This document shows, piece after piece, positions 15,870-25,557 of a stretch of DNA of 64,000 nucleotides. Made by a program: the position numbers and the translations under genes. A model generated the notes under the pieces. It searched no databases. It was not told where the DNA came from and saw nothing but the letters and a program-made list of their open reading frames with translations. Source of the stretch: Marinobacter sp. S6332 (GTDB lineage Bacteria > Pseudomonadota > Gammaproteobacteria > Pseudomonadales > Oleiphilaceae); assembly GCF_023016045.1 (NCBI RefSeq), contig NZ_JALKAP010000002.1:62001-126000 (forward strand), read 5' to 3'. Position 1 is the stretch's first letter. Each line of letters opens with the position of its first letter.

Positions 15870-18671
15870 ATGTCGCTACCGCTGGTTGTACTACTGCCAT
15901 TTTTGGGTGCCATAGCCGCCCCTCTATTTGCTCAGGGTGGGCGAACCGCTATCGCAATAGCATCATCCGTTCCCGCTCTGATTGCGCTAGCCGCGCTGTT
16001 TCCGCATTGGTCGGTTCTTTCTGCTGGCGGCACGGTGCTTCACATATATGAGTGGCTGCCGGTTCTCGGGCTCTCCTTCAGTTTTCGCCTTGATGGCCTT
16101 GCGCTTCTCTTCGCACTGCTGATTCTCGTTATCGGCCTGTTGGTTATTATTTATTCTCACTACTACCTCAAAGCCAGTGAGAACGTGGCCAAGTTTTACT
16201 CCCTGCTTCTATGTTTCAAAGGCTCCATGCTGGGCATAGTGCTTTCTGGCAACCTGCTTTTGATGCTTATTTTCTGGGAGCTCACTAGCCTGACCTCCTT
16301 TCTGTTGATCAGCTTCTGGACACACAAACAGGACGCCCGGCGCGGCGCGCGGATGGCGTTGGCGATAACCGGCGGCGGCGGGCTTGCGCTACTAGGCGGT
16401 ATTTTGCTCATCGGCAATATTGTGGGCAGCTTTGAGCTGGACGATGTGCTTGCCGCGGGCGACCAGATCAAAGCCCATGCTTTGTATCCCGTAGCGTTAA
16501 CTCTCGTTTTGCTTGGCGCTTTTACCAAGTCAGCCCAGTTCCCGTTCCATTTCTGGCTGCCCCATGCCATGCAGGCGCCTACTCCGATCTCTGCTTACCT
16601 GCACTCCGCCACCATGGTTAAAGCGGGTATCTTCTTGATGGCACGCTTATATCCAGCTTTGGCGGGAACCGAGCAATGGTTCTACATGGTCAGTTTTACC
16701 GGCATGGCCACACTGCTTCTTGGCGCCTATATCGCCATGTTCAAACACGATTTGAAAGGGCTGCTCGCCTATTCAACCGTTAGCCATCTGGGTTTAATCA
16801 CGTTGTTATTAGGCATGGGTACTCAACTGGCTGCTGTTGCGGCGATATTCCACGTAATCAACCATGCCACCTTCAAGGCTTCACTGTTCATGGCTGCCGG
16901 TATCATCGATCATGAAACAGGCACCCGCGACATGCGGAGAATCAACGGGCTTTGGCGCTACATGCCCCACACGGCAACTCTGGCCATGGTAGCAGCCTCA
17001 TCCATGGCCGGTGTCCCACTGCTGAACGGCTTTCTCAGTAAAGAAATGTTCTTCGCCGAGTCGCTACAGCTCAATCTTCCTGGCCTCTGGGCGTGGGTAC
17101 CGCCAATTGTTGCAACTCTGGCGGGCATTTTTGCGGTTGCCTACTCGGCCCGATTTGTTCACGACGTGTTTTTCAACGGCAAGCCGGTGGATCTACCCAA
17201 GTTCCCGCCCCATGAACCGCCCCGTTACATGAAGTTTCCCGTAGAGATTCTTGTATTCGCCTGCATCATGGTTGGCGTTTTCCCTACTGTCTCCGTTGGC
17301 CCCCTGTTGTATTCCGCGGCATCTGCGACCCTTGGCGGCGATGTGCCGGATTATCAGCTTGCGATTCTTCATGGCTTTAACCTGCCACTGCTGATGAGCT
17401 TCCTGGCCTTCTTTGGTGGCCTACTTATGTACACCCAGCGTCAGCGCTTTTTCGACTTCCACGCCCAGCTTAAGGAAGTGGACGGCAAAGCTGTATTCGA
17501 GTTTGTAGTTTCAAAAATTGAAGACATGGCTCGCAGCTTTACTGGATGGCTCGAAAACGGCTCCTTGCAGCGTTACGCGATGCTTCTGGTCGTTAGCGTT
17601 ATTGCGGTAACCATAATGCCGCTTGCAGAGCATGGCTTCTTTATTGGCGAAAACGGATTAAGCCCTGTGGATTGGCCAACGGGTATCGCCGCCAGCGTGC
17701 TTATCATTGCAGCTCTAGCAACCGCACTCTGGCACCGAGAGCGCTTTTACGCGCTGGTACTTCTTAGCGTTGTTGGCCTTATCGTAGCCTTGGCGTTCGC
17801 CCGCTTCTCTGCGCCGGATCTCGCCATGACACAGCTTTCGGTTGAAGTTGTCACGATTGTGCTGCTCATGCTGGCGCTTTACTACATGCCATCTTGGACA
17901 CCCATGGAAAGCTCTCGAAGCCGCCGCATACGCGACGTTTTGATTGCTCTGGCGGCCGGTGCTGGCATGACCCTGATAACGCTGGCTATGTTGACCCAGC
18001 CATTCAGCTCTATCTCCGAGTTCTTCCTAGAAAACAGTAAGCCGGGCGGCGGTGGAACCAATGTGGTGAACGTGATTCTGGTCGACTTCCGTGGCTTTGA
18101 TACGCTCGGCGAGATAACGGTGCTGGCCATCGCGGCGCTTGGTATCTACGCCATGTTGAAAAACACTGCTCTGACTCCCCCGCCGGGAGATGGTCTAGGG
18201 CATGCCTGGACACGAGATCACTACCCTTTGATGCTACGACAGATTGCCCGGCCCATGCTGCCGTTAGCACTAATGGTGTCTGCCTATATCTTCTTGCGCG
18301 GGCACAACTTGCCCGGGGGCGGATTTATTGCAGGGTTGATTACCTCCGTAGCCCTGATTCTTCAGTATATCGCTAGTGGCATGGTGTGGACCGAGGATCG
18401 TATTCCGTTCCGGTACCACAACGTGATTGGTCTCGGTCTATTGTTTGCCACCATCGCGGGTGCTGGCAGCCTAGCCTTCGGATACCCCTTCCTGACAACC
18501 ACATTCGGCTACATAACCTGGCCTGTGGTGGGCAAGTTCGAAGTGGCTTCGGCCTTGGTGTTTGATTTAGGCGTTTACCTTGCGGTGATTGGTGCAACCT
18601 TGTTGGCATTGGTCAGCATCGGCCGGCTGTCGCCTCATTCGGCCATCAAAAGCAAAATGGAGGGCGCGTAA
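15870..18671 (+). CDS. mnhA: Na+/H+ antiporter subunit A fused to subunit B (MnhA/MrpA-MrpB, PhaAB type)
   Basis: 933 residues. MrpA is the largest, NuoL-like subunit of the multisubunit Mrp/Mnh/Pha cation-proton antiporter in the inner membrane. The first about 650 residues show the antiporter core: FWELTSLTSFLLISFW, FTKSAQFPFHFWLPHAMQAP with HSATMVKAG, and FHVINHATFKASLFMAAG. After a middle MrpA-specific region, residues about 770-930 carry the MnhB domain (LPLALMVSAYIFLRGHNLPGGGF). No separate mnhB follows, so the fusion is the organism's B subunit. First gene of a tightly packed operon; GAGG lies 7 bp before the ATG. The stop overlaps the next start (TAATG). Role: sodium efflux and pH homeostasis, fitting a marine cell. 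Confidence 0.95.
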   Translation: MSLPLVVLLPFLGAIAAPLFAQGGRTAIAIASSVPALIALAALFPHWSVLSAGGTVLHIYEWLPVLGLSFSFRLDGLALLFALLILVIGLLVIIYSHYYLKASENVAKFYSLLLCFKGSMLGIVLSGNLLLMLIFWELTSLTSFLLISFWTHKQDARRGARMALAITGGGGLALLGGILLIGNIVGSFELDDVLAAGDQIKAHALYPVALTLVLLGAFTKSAQFPFHFWLPHAMQAPTPISAYLHSATMVKAGIFLMARLYPALAGTEQWFYMVSFTGMATLLLGAYIAMFKHDLKGLLAYSTVSHLGLITLLLGMGTQLAAVAAIFHVINHATFKASLFMAAGIIDHETGTRDMRRINGLWRYMPHTATLAMVAASSMAGVPLLNGFLSKEMFFAESLQLNLPGLWAWVPPIVATLAGIFAVAYSARFVHDVFFNGKPVDLPKFPPHEPPRYMKFPVEILVFACIMVGVFPTVSVGPLLYSAASATLGGDVPDYQLAILHGFNLPLLMSFLAFFGGLLMYTQRQRFFDFHAQLKEVDGKAVFEFVVSKIEDMARSFTGWLENGSLQRYAMLLVVSVIAVTIMPLAEHGFFIGENGLSPVDWPTGIAASVLIIAALATALWHRERFYALVLLSVVGLIVALAFARFSAPDLAMTQLSVEVVTIVLLMLALYYMPSWTPMESSRSRRIRDVLIALAAGAGMTLITLAMLTQPFSSISEFFLENSKPGGGGTNVVNVILVDFRGFDTLGEITVLAIAALGIYAMLKNTALTPPPGDGLGHAWTRDHYPLMLRQIARPMLPLALMVSAYIFLRGHNLPGGGFIAGLITSVALILQYIASGMVWTEDRIPFRYHNVIGLGLLFATIAGAGSLAFGYPFLTTTFGYITWPVVGKFEVASALVFDLGVYLAVIGATLLALVSIGRLSPHSAIKSKMEGA

Positions 18672-19039
18672 TGGAACTGTTATTTGCAATCGCTATCGGT
18701 GCCTTAACAACATCGGGGGTCTACTTGCTGCTGCGCGCTCGTACTTTCCCAGTGGTCATGGGGCTGACGCTGCTTTCCTATGGCGTGAACCTGTTCTTGT
18801 TCGCCTCTGGGCGCCTCGCCACAGGCCAACAACCCGTCATCGGAACTACGGCCAGCTATTCTGACCCTTTGCCTCAAGCTCTAGTGCTTACGGCCATCGT
18901 TATTGGTTTTGCCATGACTGCATTTTTGGTTGTGCTGTCGCTGCGCAATTTGGCAGACAACGAAAACGACCATGTGGACGGTCGGCGTGAGGCCACTACA
19001 TCACCCTCCAAAATTGAGCAAGAGGTAAGCAGTAAATGA
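18671..19039 (+). CDS. mnhC: Na+/H+ antiporter subunit C
   Basis: 122 residues, NuoK-like subunit with three membrane segments (about residues 3-22, 28-46 and 70-92). Family features include TSGVYLLLRARTFPVVMGLTLLSYGVNLFLF and the DPLPQALVLTAIVIGFA segment typical of MnhC. A hydrophilic C-terminal tail of about 25 residues follows. Translationally coupled at both ends: its start overlaps the mnhA stop and its stop overlaps the mnhD start by 4 bp. Confidence 0.95.
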   Translation: MELLFAIAIGALTTSGVYLLLRARTFPVVMGLTLLSYGVNLFLFASGRLATGQQPVIGTTASYSDPLPQALVLTAIVIGFAMTAFLVVLSLRNLADNENDHVDGRREATTSPSKIEQEVSSK

Positions 19040-20574
19040 CGCACTGGCTTATCGCTCCGATTCTGATTCCGCTGCTCGGCGGTATTCTGCAGGTGTTCAT
19101 GGGGTATGCCCCTATCAGCCTGCGCCGAACTCTGGCAATTGCGACTACCGTGCTTATGCTGGTGTCTGCTGTTGTTTTGTTGGCACTTGCCAGCGATGGC
19201 AGCTACCGAGTTTATGCCTTCGGCAATTGGCAACCGCCGTTCGGCATTGTGCTGGTGCTCGACAGGCTGGCTGCTTTGATGCTGGTGTTAACAGCCGTGC
19301 TTGGCCTGTTCTGCCATATTTATGCGAGCGGCGGTGCGGATGAAGGAAACCGCCAGTTCCACGCATTGTTTCTGTTCCAACTGATGGGGCTGAACATTGC
19401 TTTTCTCACCGGCGACCTATTTAACCTTTTCGTTGCGTTTGAGGTTCTGCTTATTGCCTCTTACGGGCTGCTCATGCACGGCGGAGGCACATCTCGCACT
19501 GTACCTGGGCTTCATTATGTGGTTCTTAATCTGGCAGGGTCAGCCCTGTTCCTGATCAGCGTCGGCATGATTTACAGCGTAACTGGCACCCTGAACATGG
19601 CGGACCTAGCTGTAAAAATTCCACAAGTAACAGGCAGCAACCTAAACCTTGTTAAGGCTGGAGGCATGATGCTACTGGTTGTTTTCGGCCTGAAAGCAGC
19701 CATCCTGCCACTCTGTTTCTGGCTACCCAAAGCTTATGCCAGAGCAACCGCCCCTGTTGCAGCCCTGTTTGCGGTGATGACCAAGGTAGGCATCTACGCC
19801 ATTGTGAGAATCTACCCTCTGATATTTGGGGACAATGCAGGCGAGCTCGCCAATTTGGGTATGGACTGGCTCTTCCCTCTGGCGTTGGTCACACTGAGCA
19901 TGGGTGTCATTGGGGCTCTGGGCGCTGACAACCTCAAAACTCTAGTCGCCTGGCAGGTTATTATTTCCGTAGGAACACTGCTCGCTCCTATCTCACTTGG
20001 TTCCGAGGATGGCCTATCGGCAGCACTGTTCTATCTGGTGAGCACCACTTGGACCGTTGCAGCTCTGTTTTTAGTGGCCGAATTAGTGGCGAGCCAGAGA
20101 GGCACAGCGGCAGATAAAATCGTAACCGCACCCAAAATACCCCACAGAACCTTCCTAAGCGTATTGTTCCTGATAGGCGCAGTATCCGCTTCCGGGTTAC
20201 CACCTCTGAGCGGATTTTTCGGTAAATTACTTATTCTTAAGTCCGTAGAGCCCGGTGTTGAAATGGCTTGGCTCTGGGGCGTTTTGCTGGTTGGCGGTTT
20301 TCTCACGCTTATCGCTTACAGCCGGGCTGGCAGTATCGTTTTCTGGTGGAACGTAGACGGCCATCTGGAAACCCCAGAACCCATGAACAACCGAGTGGCG
20401 GTTTCCACTGGAATATTAACGTGCCTCACCATGCTCATTGTTGTGCTGGCTGGGCCCTTGAGCGACTTCACCCGCGCAACAGCAGAGCAACTGCATGACA
20501 GTCAGGGTTATATCAATATTCTGAAAACACCCATGCACACTCCACAGAATCCGTTGGTCGAGGAGATAAACTGA
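19036..20574 (+). CDS. mnhD: Na+/H+ antiporter subunit D
   Basis: 512 residues, NuoN/M-like antiporter subunit with about 14 membrane segments. Recognisable parts are FQLMGLNIAFLTGDLFNLFVAFEVLLIASYGL, with the proton-channel Glu, LKAAILPLCFWLPKAYARAT with the conserved Lys, and ALFAVMTKVGIYAIVRIYPL. Works with subunit A in ion translocation. Start overlaps mnhC by 4 bp (ATGA), and the stop overlaps mnhE by 1 bp. Confidence 0.95.
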   Translation: MTHWLIAPILIPLLGGILQVFMGYAPISLRRTLAIATTVLMLVSAVVLLALASDGSYRVYAFGNWQPPFGIVLVLDRLAALMLVLTAVLGLFCHIYASGGADEGNRQFHALFLFQLMGLNIAFLTGDLFNLFVAFEVLLIASYGLLMHGGGTSRTVPGLHYVVLNLAGSALFLISVGMIYSVTGTLNMADLAVKIPQVTGSNLNLVKAGGMMLLVVFGLKAAILPLCFWLPKAYARATAPVAALFAVMTKVGIYAIVRIYPLIFGDNAGELANLGMDWLFPLALVTLSMGVIGALGADNLKTLVAWQVIISVGTLLAPISLGSEDGLSAALFYLVSTTWTVAALFLVAELVASQRGTAADKIVTAPKIPHRTFLSVLFLIGAVSASGLPPLSGFFGKLLILKSVEPGVEMAWLWGVLLVGGFLTLIAYSRAGSIVFWWNVDGHLETPEPMNNRVAVSTGILTCLTMLIVVLAGPLSDFTRATAEQLHDSQGYINILKTPMHTPQNPLVEEIN

Positions 20575-21062
20575 TGTTTGATCGCCTGAGTTTTCCTCAA
20601 CCCTGGCTGAGCCTCATTCTGTTTCTTATTTGGCAAATACTCAGCGATGGTGTGTCCGGAGGCAGCGTTGCTCTCGGCCTTATTCTGGCCTGGCTGATTC
20701 CTCAGATAACCCACGGCTTTTGGCCGGAGCGCCCAGCGTTTGTGAAGGTTTGGCGTATGCCTGCGTATATTCTTCGGGTGTTAAAGGACATTGTGATCGC
20801 CAGTTTTTCAGTAGCCTGGTTGATTCTGAGCCCCCGAAACCCACGGCCAGCATTTATCAGCTACCCGCTGCAGCTTGATCATCCGTTGGCGATCTCCATT
20901 CTCGCCAGCACCATCTCGCTCACCCCCGGCACCGTCAGTGCGGACGTAAGCGATGACAACAAAACCCTACTGATCCACGCGCTAGACGCAACCAGCGATC
21001 AGGAAGTTATTGACACCATTTACAACAGCTACGAAAAGCCGCTGATGGAGATGTTCCAATGA
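20574..21062 (+). CDS. mnhE: Na+/H+ antiporter subunit E
   Basis: 162 residues, PF01899-type accessory subunit. Two to three N-terminal membrane segments are followed by a soluble domain with STISLTPGTVSADVSDDNKTLLIHALD, the most conserved part of MnhE. Needed for complex assembly. Start overlaps the mnhD stop; stop overlaps the mnhF start by 4 bp. Confidence 0.93.
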   Translation: MFDRLSFPQPWLSLILFLIWQILSDGVSGGSVALGLILAWLIPQITHGFWPERPAFVKVWRMPAYILRVLKDIVIASFSVAWLILSPRNPRPAFISYPLQLDHPLAISILASTISLTPGTVSADVSDDNKTLLIHALDATSDQEVIDTIYNSYEKPLMEMFQ

Positions 21063-21328
21063 TCGCCATTGCCCTGTATTCAACCATCGCCATGGTAACT
21101 CTGGCCGCCCTATTAAACGTATACCGCTTGATAAAGGGGCCAGATGAGCCTGATCGGGTTTTGGCCATTGATACGCTGTATATCAACGCCATTGCCTTGA
21201 TTATCCTATTGGGCATTACGCTGGGAACGCGCATGTATCTGGAGTCTGCCTTGCTGATTGCGGTTATGGGCTTTGTCAGCACGGTGGCTATGGCCAAATA
21301 CCTGAAACGCGGCAGCGTCATTGAGTAA
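21059..21328 (+). CDS. mnhF: Na+/H+ antiporter subunit F
   Basis: 89 residues with three membrane segments; contains YRLIKGPDEPDRVLAIDTLYINAIALI, the hallmark of MnhF (G-P-x2-D-R-V-x-A-x-D). Start overlaps the mnhE stop by 4 bp; 15 bp separate it from mnhG. Confidence 0.93.
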   Translation: MIAIALYSTIAMVTLAALLNVYRLIKGPDEPDRVLAIDTLYINAIALIILLGITLGTRMYLESALLIAVMGFVSTVAMAKYLKRGSVIE

Positions 21329-21343
21329 AACGGGAGATAAATC

Positions 21344-21676
21344 ATGAGCCCATTGGCAGAATACGCTATATCGGCCCTACTGGTGTTCGGTGGTGCTTTT
21401 ACCCTGATCGGTGCAATCGGCTTGGCCCGGCTGCCAGATTTTTATACCCGACTGCATGGCCCAACTAAGGCTACCACCGTTGGCGTGGGAGCTATCATGC
21501 TCAGTTCAGTTATCTATTTCAGCGCCATTGGCGAGGGCGTAGGCATCTCAGAAGTTCTGATCACCGTATTTTTGCTAATGACGGCACCCGTGAGTGCCAA
21601 CATGCTGGCCAAAGCGGCCATGCACATAGGCGTAAAAACAGTGGAAGACACCGAAGGCAAACCGTGGGAGCAGTAG
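21344..21676 (+). CDS. mnhG: Na+/H+ antiporter subunit G
   Basis: 110 residues with three membrane segments; contains LIGAIGLARLPDFYTRLHGPTKATTVGV, the conserved MnhG stretch. Last gene of the operon; GGGAGATAA lies before the ATG, and a terminator hairpin follows the stop within 10 bp. Confidence 0.93.
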   Translation: MSPLAEYAISALLVFGGAFTLIGAIGLARLPDFYTRLHGPTKATTVGVGAIMLSSVIYFSAIGEGVGISEVLITVFLLMTAPVSANMLAKAAMHIGVKTVEDTEGKPWEQ

Positions 21677-21683
21677 CTCCAGT

Positions 21684-21724
21684 CTAAGCTCTGGCCTCCA
21701 ACGCCTGTAGAAACCAGAGCTTAG
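21684..21724 (+). terminator. Terminator of the mnh operon
   Basis: CTAAGCTCTGG (21684-21694) pairs perfectly with CCAGAGCTTAG (21714-21724) around a 19-nt loop, 8 bp past the mnhG stop. The downstream side has only a short T-rich stretch, so it may be Rho-assisted. Confidence 0.6.
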
Positions 21725-21807
21725 CAAGCTTCCGGTTTTACTCAATTTATGTCAGATTAAACCAACTTCTCAGACAAGACTAACAAACGGGAAAGAGGAT
21801 TCCAGAT

Positions 21808-23451
21808 ATGGCACAAACGCGTATTTTACCTGCCGCAAAAAATGCCCACCAGTACCAACTTCTGATCAAACAACTGTTGCTCTCCGGGCCAAGATATTCG
21901 CCAGATCAGGAAATTGTGTACGCCAACAAAAGCAAGTACACCTATACAGATCTGGTCGAGCGCATTCATCGCCTCGCTAACGCTCTCACCGATGCGGGCG
22001 TTAAGCCAGGCGACACCGTAGCCGTTATGGACTGGGATACGCCGCGCTATCTGGAGTGCTTTTTTGCCATCCCCATGATCGGTGCCGTTTTGCACACCAT
22101 TAACGTGCGCTTATCACCCGATCAAATTGTTTACACCATGAATCACGCAGAAGACGATGTGGTGTTGGTACACGATGATTTCCTGCCGATTCTGGAAGGC
22201 CTGCAGAGCGAAATCACAACGGTTAAAACCTACATCCAACTCAGCGATGAAAAAACTGCGAAAGAGACAAAACTCGATACCGCTGGCGAATACGAGGCTC
22301 TGCTAGCCTCTGCTGGCACAGAGTTCGACTTCCCCGACTTTGATGAGAACAGCCTCGCAACCACCTTTTACACCACGGGCACCACAGGAAACCCCAAAGG
22401 CGTTTTCTTCAGCCACCGCCAGCTAGTTCTCCATACACTGGCCATGACAGGGTCGCTTTCTTCCTATGACGAAATGCCGCTACTGCGCTCATCGTCTGTA
22501 TATATGCCGGTAACTCCCATGTTCCACGTGCATGCTTGGGGTGTTCCTTATGCCGCAACCATGATGGGCATAAAACAGGTTTATCCGGGCCGCTATGAGC
22601 CGGAATTGCTGGTTGATCTGATTAAAGAGCACAAAGTATCTTTCTCGCACTGTGTACCAACCGTCATGCAAATGATGATGGGTACTGAGTCCATCAAAAC
22701 AGCAGATCTAAGCAATTGGCAGGTATTGATTGGCGGTAGTGCTTTGACCAAAGGCCTTTGTGATGCAGGCGCGAAGCTCGGCATTCGCATGTATACCGGC
22801 TACGGCATGTCTGAAACCTGCCCCTTGCTCAGCACCACCTTCCTCAAGCCGGAAGACCTTGAACTACCCTTGGAACAGCAAACACCGAAACGCATCAAGA
22901 CGGGCATTGCGGTGCCTATGGTAGAGCTGGAGATTGTTGATACGGATGGCAACCCTGTACCCCACGATGGCGAGGCCAAGGGCGAAGTTGTTGCACGTGC
23001 ACCCTGGCTCACCCAAAGCTATATCAAAGAGCCCGCCAAAGGTGAGGAGCTCTGGGAAGGTGGCTGGCTGCACACCGGGGATGTTGCCTCTATGGAGCCG
23101 AACAACACGCTGACCATTAAAGATCGCATCAAGGATGTCATCAAAACCGGCGGCGAGTGGCTATCATCCCTCGATCTGGAAAACCTAATCAGTCAGCACT
23201 CTGCCGTCTCCGGTGCTGCGGTGGTGGGTATTCCTGATGAAAAATGGGGTGAGCGGCCTTATGCTCTGGTTACCCTGAAGCCAGGCGAGCAAGCAACGGC
23301 AGAAGATATACAAAGCCACCTGCAACAACATGTTGATAGCGGTGAGATCAACAAGTGGGCGATACCTTCCAAGATCGACTTTGTTGACGACATTCCGAAA
23401 ACAAGTGTTGGAAAGATCAACAAAAAAGTGATTCGAGACCAACTGCAATAA
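21808..23451 (+). CDS. Fatty acid-CoA ligase (AlkK/DmdB-like AMP-forming synthetase)
   Basis: 547 residues. Activates a carboxylic acid to its acyl-CoA through an acyl-adenylate. The P-loop-like motif TTFYTTGTTGNPKGV is at about residue 188, YGMSETCP at about 333, and GWLHTGDVASMEPNNTLTIKDRIKDVIKTGGEW near residues 413-450, with the catalytic C-terminal Lys in TSVGKINKK. The sequence type is that of medium-chain AlkK ligases and the related DmdB methylmercaptopropionate-CoA ligases. Given alkB, crotonase and acyl-CoA dehydrogenase nearby, a role in alkane or fatty-acid breakdown is the simplest reading. GAGGAT about 12 bp before the ATG is a plausible ribosome site. Confidence 0.9.
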   Translation: MAQTRILPAAKNAHQYQLLIKQLLLSGPRYSPDQEIVYANKSKYTYTDLVERIHRLANALTDAGVKPGDTVAVMDWDTPRYLECFFAIPMIGAVLHTINVRLSPDQIVYTMNHAEDDVVLVHDDFLPILEGLQSEITTVKTYIQLSDEKTAKETKLDTAGEYEALLASAGTEFDFPDFDENSLATTFYTTGTTGNPKGVFFSHRQLVLHTLAMTGSLSSYDEMPLLRSSSVYMPVTPMFHVHAWGVPYAATMMGIKQVYPGRYEPELLVDLIKEHKVSFSHCVPTVMQMMMGTESIKTADLSNWQVLIGGSALTKGLCDAGAKLGIRMYTGYGMSETCPLLSTTFLKPEDLELPLEQQTPKRIKTGIAVPMVELEIVDTDGNPVPHDGEAKGEVVARAPWLTQSYIKEPAKGEELWEGGWLHTGDVASMEPNNTLTIKDRIKDVIKTGGEWLSSLDLENLISQHSAVSGAAVVGIPDEKWGERPYALVTLKPGEQATAEDIQSHLQQHVDSGEINKWAIPSKIDFVDDIPKTSVGKINKKVIRDQLQ

Positions 23452-23457
23452 GCCACT

Positions 23458-23491
23458 TTGCTCCTGACCGCTCTCATGCGGTCAAGAGCAA
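23458..23491. terminator. Bidirectional terminator hairpin
   Basis: TTGCTC...GAGCAA encloses TGACCGC...GCGGTCA with a 6-nt loop, forming a near-continuous 13-bp stem between the convergent ends of the acyl-CoA ligase and ABC transporter genes. Confidence 0.6.
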
Positions 23492-23531
23492 CACCAACAT
23501 TGTTCACCTTGGGTAAGCTGCCCGGCGTTAT

Positions 23532-25319
23532 TCAGGCTTGACCCGTTTGAACCCGCCATTGCGCGGCGTAAGCTCCGCCCTGTTCCAGTAGCTCTTTGTG
23601 TGAGCCCACCTCAACCACCTTTCCCTTGGCTATAACAGCAATTGAATCTGCATCAACAATGGTAGATAGCCGATGGGCGATCATAATAACCGTACGGTTG
23701 TGCCCAATTCGCCGTAGCGAGCGCTGAATAGCAGCTTCTGTTTCGTTATCCACCGCACTGGTGGCCTCATCAAGCACCAGAATAGGCGAGTCTTTCAGAA
23801 GTGCGCGAGCTAGAGATAGCCGCTGTCTTTGTCCGCCTGAGAGTCGCACACCCCGCTCACCCACGGGAGTGTTCAACCCCTCCGGTAACGCCTCGATAAA
23901 CGCCCAAGCTTCTGCTGTGCGCGCAGCTTCTATAATTTCGGCGTCCGTCGCATCAGGGCGCCCGTAGACCAAATTCTCGCGGATACTGCCTTCAAATAGG
24001 TAGACATCTTGGCTAACCAGACCAATGGACTCGCGAAGAGACTGCAAGCTTACCGCCCGGGTAGACTGGCCATCAATGCGGATGTCGCCGCTCTCAATCT
24101 CGTAAAACCGCAACAGCAGCTTAATTAAAGTGGATTTTCCCGAACCGGTAGCGCCAACCAGCGCTAGCGTATTACCGGCCGGGACGGTTAGTGAAATCTG
24201 ATCTATCCCGGCGTTACTGGAGGGATAGTGAAAGCTGACATCACTAAATGTCACTGCTCCACTCACTGGCTGCTGGAGGGCTTTGGTGCTTTGGTCTTTG
24301 ATGTGAAGTGGCTCAGAAAGCAAATCTAGAATGCGTCGAGTGCTCGCCATGGCGCGCTCAAACAGGTTGATCACCTCAGCCATACCAGTCAACGGCCATA
24401 GCAATCGCTGAGTCAAAAACACCAACACGCCATAAGCACCCACATTCAGATCGCCTTTCAGCGCCATCATGCCGCCGACCGTAAACGTCGCCAAAAAACC
24501 AGACAAAATCGCCATGCGAATAATGGGGATAAATGCCGAGCTGATGCGGATGGCCCGGCGATTGGCATCCACATAGGCACTGCTGCTGGCCTTGAGGCGT
24601 TCCGCTTCGCGCTGTTCTGCTGTGAAGCTCTTGATGGTGGCGATTCCGCCGAGGTTATTGGACAGGCGACTGGACAGATCGCCAACCTTCTCTCGCACAT
24701 CGGCATAAAGCGGCCCAGCTTTGCGCTGAAAATAGAAAGCTCCCCAGATAATTAGCGGGATCGGCATAAACGCCAGCACAGCGATGAGGGGCGATAGCAC
24801 AAAGAATACCGCCCCGACAGCGACCACCGTCACCAGCACCTGAATCATGGCATTGGCACCACCGTCCAAGAAACGCTCAAGCTGGTTAACATCATCATTC
24901 ATCGTGGCCACCAATTGGCCGGAACTACGAGACTCGAAAAAGCCCATGTCCAATTTTTGAACATGCTCATAGGCATCTTGGCGCAGGTCGGATTGCAGCC
25001 GCTGGGCCAGGTTACGCCAGAGAATCTGATACAAATATTCAAACAGAGATTCACCTGCCCAAATGAAAAATGTTAGCACCCCCAACACCAGAATCTGATT
25101 CAGCGACTCCGTAATCCCCAGTGAAGCTACGAAGCTGTCTTCCTGATTAACCACAACATCTAACGCAATACCAATCAGTATTTCCGGTGCGATATCAAAC
25201 AATTTGTTAACAATAGAACAGGTAGTAGCCGCGATAATCTGACGACGGTAGCCGCGCGCATAACGCAACAATCGAGCGAATGCTGCGAAGCTACTTGCAG
25301 CATTGATTTCTTCGGACAT
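23532..25319 (-). CDS. ABC transporter, fused permease and ATPase (MsbA-like exporter)
   Basis: 595 residues. Half-transporter: six membrane segments in the first about 320 residues followed by an ATPase domain. Walker A is GATGSGKST (about residue 386), the signature LSGGQ, Walker B ILVLDEATS, and the H-loop AHRLST. The order and spacing match type IV exporters such as MsbA and multidrug half-transporters that work as homodimers. Substrate unknown; it stands alone, not beside lipid A genes, so an MsbA role is not claimed. Starts at ATG 25319. Confidence 0.92.
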   Translation of the reverse strand: MSEEINAASSFAAFARLLRYARGYRRQIIAATTCSIVNKLFDIAPEILIGIALDVVVNQEDSFVASLGITESLNQILVLGVLTFFIWAGESLFEYLYQILWRNLAQRLQSDLRQDAYEHVQKLDMGFFESRSSGQLVATMNDDVNQLERFLDGGANAMIQVLVTVVAVGAVFFVLSPLIAVLAFMPIPLIIWGAFYFQRKAGPLYADVREKVGDLSSRLSNNLGGIATIKSFTAEQREAERLKASSSAYVDANRRAIRISSAFIPIIRMAILSGFLATFTVGGMMALKGDLNVGAYGVLVFLTQRLLWPLTGMAEVINLFERAMASTRRILDLLSEPLHIKDQSTKALQQPVSGAVTFSDVSFHYPSSNAGIDQISLTVPAGNTLALVGATGSGKSTLIKLLLRFYEIESGDIRIDGQSTRAVSLQSLRESIGLVSQDVYLFEGSIRENLVYGRPDATDAEIIEAARTAEAWAFIEALPEGLNTPVGERGVRLSGGQRQRLSLARALLKDSPILVLDEATSAVDNETEAAIQRSLRRIGHNRTVIMIAHRLSTIVDADSIAVIAKGKVVEVGSHKELLEQGGAYAAQWRVQTGQA

Positions 25320-25557
25320 GGGTTTTCCTTAGAAGGCCTTAATGCAGATAGCAGAACTGAACGCTGAGCTGCGAGGTGCTAATTGAGGGCTAAAGGTGCG
25401 TTTACGCCAAGCCAAAAACAATGATGCGAATTATAATTATTTAGAGTTCATCAATCCAGTTTACTTACCACCCCAAGCGGACCATTTTTATTTTTCATCG
25501 TATACTCCCCCGCTTTAAATCTTTCTCAATTTAATGCTGCAAAAGAGTCCAACCATA

